A stretch of 6,343 nt of DNA from an uncultured Roseiflexaceae bacterium (GCA_903868295.1 CAIPUQ010000477.1:1-6343), one strand, 5' to 3'; shown: positions 1-5,670, counted from the stretch's first letter. The notes: generated by a model not told the origin, from the sequence alone. Translations and numbers: made by a program.

Positions 1-227
1 AATTCGGAGTAATACTCGACGAGGACCGGTTTACCCGCTTTGAGAATAGCCGGCACATCCGTCGTAGCGTTCCGCTGTGCATACACACCCATCGCAACAA
101 ATCCAAACACAACCAGTGCAACGACTGCCATGGGGACCATCGACCAACCGGCGGTATTTGCCCACCAAACCGTGCCGCCGAGGACCAGTACCAGGAGGAT
201 GATAAGGGAATTTTGATTGACAAACAT
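1..227 (-). CDS. Membrane-anchored thioredoxin-like protein, N-terminal part (cut by left edge)
   Basis: The first 75 codons are present; the rest lies beyond the left edge. The protein begins MFVNQNSLIILLVLVLGG, followed by a hydrophobic segment at about residues 7-17 and a second at about 28-47 (MVPMAVVALVVFGFVAMGVY), so the N-terminus is probably two membrane helices or a signal anchor plus helix. After these comes AGKPVLVEYYSE (about residues 64-75), which resembles the first strand of a thioredoxin fold just before the CxxC site; the site itself is not in the window. The start is supported by AAAGGA at 234-239, six bases upstream of the ATG. A role in extracytoplasmic thiol-disulfide exchange is inferred from this short match only. 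It is transcribed divergently from purF. Confidence 0.6.
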   Translation of the reverse strand, partial: MFVNQNSLIILLVLVLGGTVWWANTAGWSMVPMAVVALVVFGFVAMGVYAQRNATTDVPAILKAGKPVLVEYYSE

Positions 228-251
228 GCGCAATCCTTTCGCTGTGTCTGA

Positions 252-257
252 ATTATA
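252..257 (-). promoter_or_regulatory. Probable -10 box for the thioredoxin-like gene
   Basis: Read on the minus strand this is a perfect TATAAT, about 25 bases upstream of the ATG at 227, which would leave a leader of about 18 bases carrying the AAAGGA ribosome site. No good -35 hexamer lies 16-18 bases further upstream, so the call rests on the -10 box and its position. Confidence 0.4.
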
Positions 258-260
258 CAA

Positions 261-285
261 GAGGAACCGAGTCCATACGAGGAAC
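261..285. repeat. Direct repeat of GAGGAAC between divergent promoters
   Basis: GAGGAAC occurs at 261-267 and again at 279-285, with starts 18 bases apart and both copies followed by C/CGA-like sequence. The pair lies between the two outward-facing TATAAT boxes, where -35 regions would be expected. It could be a binding site for a regulator shared by purF and the thioredoxin-like gene, but a 7-base repeat can arise by chance. Confidence 0.25.
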
Positions 286-296
286 GATGAATTGAG

Positions 297-302
297 TATA
301 AT
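297..302 (+). promoter_or_regulatory. Probable -10 box for purF
   Basis: A perfect TATAAT lies 23 bases upstream of the purF ATG, which predicts a leader of under 20 bases containing the AGAGAGGG ribosome site at 314-321. There is no recognisable -35 hexamer at the usual spacing. No guanine- or purine-type riboswitch would fit in so short a leader. Confidence 0.45.
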
Positions 303-325
303 AAAAATGAATAAGAGAGGGACAC

Positions 326-1720
326 ATGTTCGACGACAAACCACATCATGAGTGCGGGATTTTTGGAATTTTCGCGCCGGACGAAGACGTCGCTCGCATG
401 ACGTTCTTTGGCTTGTATGCCCTCCAACATCGCGGTCAAGAAAGTGCCGGCATCGCTGTTGCCGACGGAACTTCGATCAATCTCCACAAAGAAATGGGGC
501 TTGTGTCCCAGGTCTTCACCGAAGAAAAACTCAAGCCACTGATTGGCCATGTCGCCATTGGCCACACGCGCTATTCGACCACTGGTTCTTCGAAACTCCT
601 CAACGCACAACCGTTTTTGGTGCAAAGCGCTCTCGGTCCATTGGCCATCGGTCACAATGGCAATTTGACAAACGGAACTGAATTACGGAACGAACTCTTT
701 CAACGTGGGTTTGGACTCAGTTCAACGAGTGACAGTGAAGTCATCGTCCAGATGCTTGCTGGTGGTCCCGGGACAAACTGGGATGAACGAATCAATGCCT
801 TGATGACCCGTGCCGAAGGTGCGTACTGCCTCACCGTGCTTACGCGTGACACACTCTATGCGCTCCGTGATCCGTGGGGCGTCCATCCGTTGTGTTTGGG
901 CAAAATCGGGAGTGGCTGGGTCGTTGCATCCGAAAGCTGTGCGCTCGCAACGATTGGTGCCGAGTTCATTCGCGAACTCGACCCAGGTGAAGTGGTTGCT
1001 ATTGATGCCCACGGACCACGCACGATTGGCCGTCATCATGCAGCCAAACGTTCCCTTTGTTTGTTTGAGTATATTTACTTTGCCCGGCCCGATTCACAAA
1101 TCGATGGTCGTACATTGCACGCTGCTCGCGTCAATGCAGGGCAAATTTTGGCAGAAGAATCACCCGTTGATGCTGATGTCGTCATCCCGGTGCCTGACAG
1201 TGGCATCCCTGCGGCAATTGGGTATGCCCAACGATCAGGCATTCCGTATAGCGAAGGACTCATCAAAAATCGATATATTGGTCGGACATTCATCCAGCCA
1301 GACGATCGCTTACGCAAAGTAGGCATTCAACTGAAGTTCAACCCATTGACTGATAATTTGGTCGGCAAGCGCATTGTGATTATCGATGACAGCATCGTGC
1401 GGGGGAACACCTCTGGGCCCATGGTCAAAATGCTCCGGGCCGCCGGCGCAAAGGAAGTCCACATGCGCGTGTCGTCGCCACCCATCAAGCATCCGTGTTA
1501 CCTCGGGGTCGATATGGCCACGTACCCAGAACTCATCGCGCACCGCATGGATATTGAGCAGATTCGTGCACATCTCGGCTTGGACAGTCTGGCATATTTG
1601 ACGTTGCCGGGGCTCCAACGTGCAACGCAAGCGCAAGGCTTCTGCAACGGCTGTTTCACCGGACAATACCCAGTCGAAGTAACGTTTGTGGACAAACATG
1701 CATTTGAACCCAGCAAGTAG
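326..1720 (+). CDS. purF: Amidophosphoribosyltransferase (glutamine PRPP amidotransferase)
   Basis: Catalyses the first committed step of de novo purine synthesis: PRPP plus glutamine gives 5-phosphoribosylamine, glutamate and pyrophosphate. The 464 residues match the usual family length. The N-terminal Ntn-type glutaminase domain starts at Cys10 (HECGIFGIF), so a nine-residue propeptide should be removed to expose the catalytic cysteine. Other glutaminase motifs are HTRYSTTG at 80-87 and GHNGNL at 109-114. The C-terminal phosphoribosyltransferase domain carries the PRPP loop VIIDDSIVRGNTS at about 351-363. Cys245, Cys391, Cys440 and Cys443 match the four ligands of the [4Fe-4S] cluster in Bacillus-type PurF, so this is the cluster-containing class. 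The start has AGAGAGGG upstream. The gene is not in a pur cluster here; its 3' end overlaps the following DNA glycosylase gene. Confidence 0.97.
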   Translation: MFDDKPHHECGIFGIFAPDEDVARMTFFGLYALQHRGQESAGIAVADGTSINLHKEMGLVSQVFTEEKLKPLIGHVAIGHTRYSTTGSSKLLNAQPFLVQSALGPLAIGHNGNLTNGTELRNELFQRGFGLSSTSDSEVIVQMLAGGPGTNWDERINALMTRAEGAYCLTVLTRDTLYALRDPWGVHPLCLGKIGSGWVVASESCALATIGAEFIRELDPGEVVAIDAHGPRTIGRHHAAKRSLCLFEYIYFARPDSQIDGRTLHAARVNAGQILAEESPVDADVVIPVPDSGIPAAIGYAQRSGIPYSEGLIKNRYIGRTFIQPDDRLRKVGIQLKFNPLTDNLVGKRIVIIDDSIVRGNTSGPMVKMLRAAGAKEVHMRVSSPPIKHPCYLGVDMATYPELIAHRMDIEQIRAHLGLDSLAYLTLPGLQRATQAQGFCNGCFTGQYPVEVTFVDKHAFEPSK

Positions 1721-2465
1721 GCTTGCACCGCTCTACAATGCGTTGCGAGAACACTTCCCGCATGAACCACATTGGTGGCCGATGCATGGCAATGACCGCG
1801 GATTCGAAGTCGTTGTTGGCATGATCCTCGTCCAACAGACACAATGGGGCACGGTCGAAGCGGCAGTGTTGCGCATCCTGATGGCCGGCATTGATTCGTT
1901 TGAGGCGCTCGCAAGCACAGACCCTGATCACCTTGCAATCCTCTGTAAACCGTGTGCGTTTTATGGGCGCAAGGCAGCTGCATTAATCCGCATCGCGCAG
2001 CATGTGTGCGCCACATCCGGTGGGAGCGCGGCGCTGGTAACCGGTGAACGTTTTACCCTCCGTCAGACACTCCTCGCACTCCCGCAAATCGGACGCGAAA
2101 GCGCGGATACTGTGCTTTTGTACGCTGGACAACACCCATTGTTCATCGTTGATGCGTACGCACGCCGCGTCCTGGCGAGGACAGGTGTGTACGCCGAGAG
2201 TGTTGATTGTCTCCGTGCGCCATATGACGAGATCCAACGCATCGTCGAGGCAGACATCGGACCCATAGACGTTGATACCGCCCGCGAACTCCATGCCATG
2301 ATGGTCGAAGCATCGATTCATCATTGCACGGCAAACAACCCCCGCTGTACCCGTAGCGGGGCAGTCCGACGGTTTGTCGATCCCCGCAAATGTCAGCATC
2401 ACTGCCCGCCGTGCACCGGTTGCCCCGCTGCAACACTGTGTCAGCACCACCTAACCATTGGTTGA
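1698..2465 (+). CDS. HhH-GPD DNA glycosylase, endonuclease III superfamily (COG2231/MpgII-like)
   Basis: Probable base-excision-repair glycosylase of about 255 residues. Residue numbers here count from the in-frame TTG at 1686; the ATG at 1698 is residue 5 and is chosen because the family's LYNALREHF..HWWP opening follows directly. FEVVVGMILVQQTQW (40-54) matches the first helix of COG2231 proteins. The helix-hairpin-helix is LPQIGRESADTVLLYA (132-147), and FIVDAYARR (153-161) carries the catalytic Asp156. Where endonuclease III has its lyase lysine, this protein has Glu138, as in MagIII/MpgII-type enzymes, which suggests a monofunctional glycosylase, perhaps for alkylated purines. Cys236-x6-Cys243-x2-Cys246-x5-Cys252 forms a standard [4Fe-4S] loop; Cys214 and Cys221 are extra. 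It overlaps purF by 23 bases and the convergent phosphatase gene by 15. No strong ribosome site precedes either start, so translation may be coupled to purF. Confidence 0.85.
   Translation: MHLNPASRLAPLYNALREHFPHEPHWWPMHGNDRGFEVVVGMILVQQTQWGTVEAAVLRILMAGIDSFEALASTDPDHLAILCKPCAFYGRKAAALIRIAQHVCATSGGSAALVTGERFTLRQTLLALPQIGRESADTVLLYAGQHPLFIVDAYARRVLARTGVYAESVDCLRAPYDEIQRIVEADIGPIDVDTARELHAMMVEASIHHCTANNPRCTRSGAVRRFVDPRKCQHHCPPCTGCPAATLCQHHLTIG
2340..2361 (-). terminator. GC-rich hairpin, candidate terminator for the histidine phosphatase gene
   Basis: CCCCGCT (2340-2346) pairs perfectly with AGCGGGG (2355-2361) around an 8-base loop. On the minus strand it is followed by GTTGTTTG, a modest U-rich tail, and it lies about 90-110 bases past the phosphatase stop codon. 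It sits inside the glycosylase coding region. The tail is weak, so factor-independent termination is only plausible. Confidence 0.3.
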
Positions 2466-2984
2466 AGAAGGCGTGGGGGTAAATGCCAACTCCCATATAT
2501 ATGTACCATCCCCGCGGGCAACTCCATGCCATATCCCCGCTGTCGGGGATTTGTTCCCATAATCATAGGTGTGACCATGGAGATCAATCTGCCCATTGGT
2601 GGTGACTTGGAGCGTCGCGAGGACACAACACCCATGCGTCACCAATAAAACTCGCTGCTGATTTTGCGCGTGGATTGTATCGAGGAAGCCCGTGACACGG
2701 CGTGTGACGGATGCATGATCTTCACCCGGACTGCTCTCGCGCAGACCTTCGACATACGCAAACGGCGCAACGACGTGTTCACTCACAATCGCGGCTGTTT
2801 GGCGGGTCCGTGCAAATGGTGAGACATACACTGCGCTGATTATGTGCTGGGCAAGCCAACGCCCCGCCTGCAGTGCTTCGCTCCGTCCGACCGCGGTGAG
2901 TGGCGGTCCTGGGACGATGTTGTACGGTACCCCACTCGCCCGGTCTGGTGCTGCGTGGCGCAGCAGATAAATCTCTTGTACCAT
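2451..2984 (-). CDS. Histidine phosphatase family protein (phosphoglycerate-mutase-like)
   Basis: A 177-residue cytoplasmic phosphohydrolase of the branch that forms a phosphohistidine intermediate. LLRHAAPDR (7-15) is the RHG motif with Ala in the Gly position; Arg9 and the nucleophile His10 are present. SPFARTRQTA (55-64) supplies the second arginine (Arg59), LRESSPGED (81-89) the likely acid Glu83, and VTHGCC (115-120) the second histidine, His117. The active site therefore looks complete. The protein is a little short for the family, and its C-terminal tail is unlike any I recognise, so the substrate cannot be named; cofactor-dependent mutase, CobC-like and broad-specificity phosphatases share these motifs. 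The start has AGAGGA a few bases upstream on the minus strand. It is convergent and overlapping with the glycosylase gene and divergent from the dehydrogenase gene, with a 50-base gap. Confidence 0.85.
   Translation of the reverse strand: MVQEIYLLRHAAPDRASGVPYNIVPGPPLTAVGRSEALQAGRWLAQHIISAVYVSPFARTRQTAAIVSEHVVAPFAYVEGLRESSPGEDHASVTRRVTGFLDTIHAQNQQRVLLVTHGCCVLATLQVTTNGQIDLHGHTYDYGNKSPTAGIWHGVARGDGTYIWELAFTPTPSSTNG
2533..2550 (+). terminator. Candidate rho-independent terminator for the purF-glycosylase unit
   Basis: ATCCCCG (2533-2539) pairs perfectly with CGGGGAT (2544-2550) around the tetraloop CTGT, followed by TTGTT. It lies 68 bases past the glycosylase stop, inside the 3' coding part of the convergent phosphatase gene. 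The stem is strong but the T tract is short and interrupted. Confidence 0.4.
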
Positions 2985-3010
2985 GGTGCTGTCCTCTACT
3001 TTCGCACCAT

Positions 3011-3016
3011 ATTGTA
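3011..3016 (-). promoter_or_regulatory. Possible -10 box for the phosphatase gene
   Basis: On the minus strand this reads TACAAT, 26 bases upstream of the phosphatase ATG, leaving room for the AGAGGA ribosome site. There is no convincing -35. On the plus strand the overlapping TATTGT (3010-3015) might serve the dehydrogenase gene, but it is a poorer match. Confidence 0.25.
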
Positions 3017-3024
3017 CCCGACCC

Positions 3025-3030
3025 AGGAGG
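3025..3030 (+). promoter_or_regulatory. Strong ribosome binding site fixing the dehydrogenase start
   Basis: A consensus AGGAGG lies four bases before the ATG at 3035. It decides the start: the frame is open upstream to 2900, but that extension lies across the phosphatase gene on the other strand and has no family resemblance. Confidence 0.8.
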
Positions 3031-3034
3031 GATT

Positions 3035-3805
3035 ATGCACCACCAACGCCTGATTGGACGTACTGCCATCGTTACCGGTGCCGGCCGTGGGATTGGCCGG
3101 GCCATTGCTCGTGCGTATGCAGCCGAAGGCGCCCGCGTTGCGCTGGTGAGTCGGACGCACGATGAACTCGAACAATTAGCGACAGAAATCCGTGCAGCAG
3201 GCGGTGATGCGCTGTGCTTCACCTGTGATGTCCGTGATTCGGCTGCGGTGAACACTGTGGTCGATGCAGTCGTTGCCCAGTGGGGAACCATCGATGCGCT
3301 CGTCAATGCTGCGGGGATCCCAATGGTATCGCCCACCGTCGAGCTCTCAGACGAACGGTGGCAACAGGCTCTCGATATCAACCTCAACGGGACGTTTTAT
3401 TTCTGTCGCGCCGTCGGGGCAGTGATGCTCCAACATCAGTTCGGCACCATCGTGAACATCGGCTCGTTGCATTCGTTCCAAGGGATACCGATGCGGGCTG
3501 CATATGCCGCTTCAAAAGGCGCTGTGCTCCAACTCACCCGATCATTGGCCACCGAATGGGCACCACACGGCGTGCGGGTAAACTGCATTTCGCCCGGGTG
3601 GATCCGCACACCGCTCCAAGATAGTCTCGTCGCACAAGGCAAGCTCGATCGTGCGCCGATTATCGCTCGCACTCCTGCACGCCGTGTCGGTGAAGTCGCT
3701 GACATCGCTGGCCCAGCGGTTTTTCTTGCGAGTGACGAAGCGAGCTTCATCATCGGCGAGCAACTCGTTGTCGATGGTGGTTGGGGCGTGTATGGCTTTT
3801 TGTAA
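3035..3805 (+). CDS. SDR family NAD(P)-dependent oxidoreductase
   Basis: A classical short-chain dehydrogenase/reductase of 256 residues, the typical length. The Rossmann glycine motif is TGAGRGIG (14-21); Arg40 after strand 2 (LVSR) points to NADP(H) rather than NAD. Asp65 in CDVRD, the NAAG motif at 91-94 and the catalytic tetrad Asn116, Ser144, Tyr157 and Lys161 (YAASK) are all in place. The end VVDGGWGVYG is the family's usual C-terminal strand. It resembles FabG-like 3-oxoacyl reductases and sugar dehydrogenases such as glucose 1-dehydrogenase, and the sequence does not separate these. There is no acyl-carrier or fatty-acid gene beside it. It is convergent with the arsenic regulator gene across a 47-base gap in which I see no clear terminator hairpin. 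Confidence 0.92.
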   Translation: MHHQRLIGRTAIVTGAGRGIGRAIARAYAAEGARVALVSRTHDELEQLATEIRAAGGDALCFTCDVRDSAAVNTVVDAVVAQWGTIDALVNAAGIPMVSPTVELSDERWQQALDINLNGTFYFCRAVGAVMLQHQFGTIVNIGSLHSFQGIPMRAAYAASKGAVLQLTRSLATEWAPHGVRVNCISPGWIRTPLQDSLVAQGKLDRAPIIARTPARRVGEVADIAGPAVFLASDEASFIIGEQLVVDGGWGVYGFL

Positions 3806-3852
3806 ATCCTGAATGGTGAATATTTATTGGGTGGGAAATAGCGCGTAAACAG

Positions 3853-4566
3853 TCAATCGTGCAAAGGTTTTTCATTCATCCAACGCTGAGCGAATTCTTC
3901 GACACGCCTTCGTAAATCATCGCGGACACGCCGGAACTCCTGCACATCGTTGCGTGTGGCAGGGTCTGGCGTGCTCCAGTGATACCGTTCACTCTGCACA
4001 AAACGTTCTTCACTCAGCGACCGCGTACTATCACAGACACTCACCACTGCCGTTGGGTGCACCGCCACTGCCGCCAGTGCTGTTGGTTGTGCTGATGCTA
4101 AATTGATACCCACCTCTTGCATAACCGCAATGGTCAACGGATGTATCGGTCGTACATCGACACCCGCACTGAGGGTATGTACCGTCGCAGGGAGCAACGC
4201 CCGCGACCAGGCAGCAGCCATCTGCGATCGAGCGCTGTTGGCACGACAGATGTACAACACGAGCGTGTCAGCTCCGACATGCGCAGTACGCGGAGGGATC
4301 TCACCAAATAAACTCTGTAACCGATTCACATAGGTGCGAATAGGCGCAGCAATACGTCGGTAATAGACCACTCGTGCATCATCGTCGCTGCGCGTCCCCA
4401 TGAGGACACCAGCGAGGACCATTTGTTTTATGTGATACGATGCCGCGCTTGCTGGCAAGCCCATCAGCTGAGCAATATCGTGGGCAGTGACATCACGATC
4501 ACGCAATGCATCAAGCACTGCGACGCGCTTCTCGTCTGCTAGAATCTCTGCAACCGTTACCTGCAT
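3853..4566 (-). CDS. ArsR-type HTH regulator fused to arsenate-reductase-like (LMW-PTP) domain
   Basis: A two-domain protein of 237 residues. Residues 1-90 form an ArsR-like winged helix: helix-turn-helix VTAHDIAQLMGLPASAASYHIKQMVLAG (26-53) and a wing around 60-71 (DDDARVVYYR). Residues about 100-237 form a low-molecular-weight phosphatase/ArsC fold: phosphate loop C-X5-R at Cys107-Arg113 (CRANSARSQ), SAGV at 133-136, and the general-acid motif DP at 201-202 after HWST. Only Cys107 and Cys178 occur in the whole protein. The HTH domain therefore lacks the cysteines of classical ArsR, and the enzyme domain lacks one of the two resolving cysteines of thioredoxin-coupled ArsC. ArsR-ArsC fusions are known in some arsenic operons. 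Position divergent from the GAPDH-arsJ pair, with a palindrome between, makes it their likely repressor and its own. GAGGAGA precedes the start on the minus strand. Confidence 0.88.
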   Translation of the reverse strand: MQVTVAEILADEKRVAVLDALRDRDVTAHDIAQLMGLPASAASYHIKQMVLAGVLMGTRSDDDARVVYYRRIAAPIRTYVNRLQSLFGEIPPRTAHVGADTLVLYICRANSARSQMAAAWSRALLPATVHTLSAGVDVRPIHPLTIAVMQEVGINLASAQPTALAAVAVHPTAVVSVCDSTRSLSEERFVQSERYHWSTPDPATRNDVQEFRRVRDDLRRRVEEFAQRWMNEKPLHD

Positions 4567-4587
4567 GCGGTATTTCTCCTCATCTCC

Positions 4588-4615
4588 ATCCTATCATACC
4601 TTGACAGAATTTCAA
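4588..4615 (-). promoter_or_regulatory. Possible promoter of the arsR-arsC fusion gene
   Basis: On the minus strand TTGAAA (4610-4615) and TAGGAT (4588-4593) are spaced by 16 bases; the neighbouring TATGAT (4593-4598) is a better -10 by sequence but has no matching -35. The -35 overlaps the upstream ATTTCAAAT half-site, so self-regulation would be possible. Confidence 0.25.
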
Positions 4616-4629
4616 ATGCATTTTATTAT
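4601..4629 (+). promoter_or_regulatory. Near-consensus promoter of the GAPDH-arsJ operon
   Basis: TTGACA (4601-4606, perfect -35) and TATTAT (4624-4629, five of six -10 bases) are separated by exactly 17 bases. The -10 box overlaps the left end of the large palindrome and the spacer contains an additional half-site, so a bound repressor should block the polymerase. The predicted start site, near 4636, falls inside the palindrome. Confidence 0.75.
4609..4617 (+). promoter_or_regulatory. Additional operator half-site
   Basis: ATTTCAAAT here repeats exactly the left arm of the palindrome (4628-4636), 19 bases upstream, close to two helical turns. The matching right arm is degenerate (ATTTTATTA at 4620-4628). 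It may be a weaker second site for a repressor dimer, lying between the -35 and -10 boxes. Confidence 0.45.
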
Positions 4630-4649
4630 TTCAAATATATTTGAAATAA
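4626..4649. promoter_or_regulatory. Perfect 24-bp palindrome, probable ArsR-type operator
   Basis: Two arms ATTTCAAAT and ATTTGAAAT, separated by AT, extend outward to 12 matching base pairs per side centred between 4637 and 4638. AT-rich imperfect palindromes of this general form are typical ArsR/SmtB operators. It overlaps the -10 box and start site of the GAPDH-arsJ promoter and ends within the AAAGG ribosome site (4648-4652). The adjacent winged-helix protein is the natural candidate to bind it. Confidence 0.7.
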
Positions 4650-4659
4650 AGGCATCGAC

Positions 4660-5670
4660 ATGACACGGATTGGAATCAACGGCTTTGGTCGTATCGGGCG
4701 GTTGGTGCTCAGGCAAGGGGTTGCTGATCCTGGATTGACGTGGACCCACATCAATGAGCCAAACGGTGATGCGGCAATGTGCGCATATCTCGGGAGCTAC
4801 GATAGTGTGCACGGGCGCAACGCCTTCCCAATGACCGTCAACGACGGTGGACTTCACTGTGCAGGCAATACCATCAGCCTGTCGCACAACAAAGAGATTC
4901 ACCCGGCAGACTGGGCATCGTGTGACATTGTGTTGGAGTGTAGCGGCAAATACCGCACCGCACAGAGCCTCGAGCCATTTTTTGCTGCAGGAGTCAAGAC
5001 TGTCATCGTGGCAGCACCGATCAAAACAGGCGCGCAGAACATCGTGATGGGCGTTAATCAGCATCGATACGACCCTTCCCTCCATCGAATCGTAACCAAT
5101 GCATCATGCACGACGAACTGCTTAGCACCGGTTGCGCATGTCATCCATGAGCATATCGGGATTCGCCATGGCATGATTACGACCCTGCACTGTATGACCA
5201 ATACCCAAAGTGTCGTCGACAAACCGAGCAAAGATGTACGCCGCTCGCGTAGTGCATCGGTCAACATGATCCCGACAACGACCGGGTCTGCGTCGACCAT
5301 TGGCCTCATCATCCCTGCACTCAACGGCAAACTGGATGGTGTGGCAGTGCGTGTCCCTATGTTAGGCGCATCCTTGACCGACTGTGTCTTTGAAGTCAGT
5401 AGACCTACCACTGTCGATGAAGTGAACACGATCCTGGCGGACGCAGCAAAGTCAGTCGCTCTTGCGGGAATTCTCGGATACGAGGCAAATCCGCTCGTTT
5501 CGAGCGACTATCGAAGTGACACCCGATCAGCAATCGTTGATGCAGCAAGCACGATGGTAACCGCAGGCACGCAAATCAAAATTCTCGCATGGTATGACAA
5601 CGAAATGGGCTACAGTCAACGGATGGTAGAGTTGACCCACTATGTTGCACAGCGACAAGGCTTGCTATGA
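4660..5670 (+). CDS. gap: ArsJ-associated glyceraldehyde-3-phosphate dehydrogenase
   Basis: Type I GAPDH of 336 residues, full length. NGFGRIG (7-13) binds the cofactor; NASCTTNCLAP (147-157) carries the catalytic Cys150, assisted by His177 (TTLHCMT); RVP (231-233) and WYDNEMGYS (311-319) are standard. In the known ArsJ pathway the enzyme accepts arsenate in place of phosphate and forms 1-arseno-3-phosphoglycerate. Departures from glycolytic GAPDH support a dedicated paralogue: INEPNGD at 31-37 instead of IND at the cofactor ribose site, CSGKYRTA at 94-101, HCMTNTQ instead of H-A/S-x-T-A-T-Q, and a one-residue shortening in the PSKDVRRSR loop (189-197). It is the first gene after the arsenic-type operator and overlaps arsJ by four bases. 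A glycolytic role cannot be excluded from sequence alone, but context argues against it. Confidence 0.93.
   Translation: MTRIGINGFGRIGRLVLRQGVADPGLTWTHINEPNGDAAMCAYLGSYDSVHGRNAFPMTVNDGGLHCAGNTISLSHNKEIHPADWASCDIVLECSGKYRTAQSLEPFFAAGVKTVIVAAPIKTGAQNIVMGVNQHRYDPSLHRIVTNASCTTNCLAPVAHVIHEHIGIRHGMITTLHCMTNTQSVVDKPSKDVRRSRSASVNMIPTTTGSASTIGLIIPALNGKLDGVAVRVPMLGASLTDCVFEVSRPTTVDEVNTILADAAKSVALAGILGYEANPLVSSDYRSDTRSAIVDAASTMVTAGTQIKILAWYDNEMGYSQRMVELTHYVAQRQGLL

Noticed and set aside
1686..1697. TTG at 1686 as start of the glycosylase gene
   Set aside because: It adds only four residues and has no better ribosome site than the ATG at 1698, so the ATG was preferred; the choice is not firm.
1498..2016. 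Long open frame on the minus strand across the purF/glycosylase junction
   Set aside because: It is antisense to two well-supported genes with clear motifs, and its translation shows no family resemblance.
2453..2463. Inverted repeat AACCA-T-TGGTT at the overlapping stop codons
   Set aside because: A one-base loop cannot form a normal hairpin, and the symmetry follows partly from the two stop regions.
2900..3034. In-frame upstream extension of the SDR gene
   Set aside because: It overlaps the phosphatase gene on the opposite strand, matches no SDR sequence, and the AGGAGG at 3025-3030 points to the ATG at 3035.
3806..3852. Convergent gap between the SDR and fusion regulator genes, searched for a bidirectional terminator
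   Set aside because: The gap is AT-rich, but I found no stem longer than a few base pairs on either strand.
4834..4848. Perfect 6-bp stem with 3-base loop (ACCGTC-AAC-GACGGT)
   Set aside because: It lies within GAPDH codons, has no T tract and is short enough to be chance.
4612..5085. Minus-strand open frame with several cysteine pairs opposite the GAPDH gene
   Set aside because: It is the complement of a convincing GAPDH, and its start lies in that gene; the cysteines follow from the codons of the real gene.
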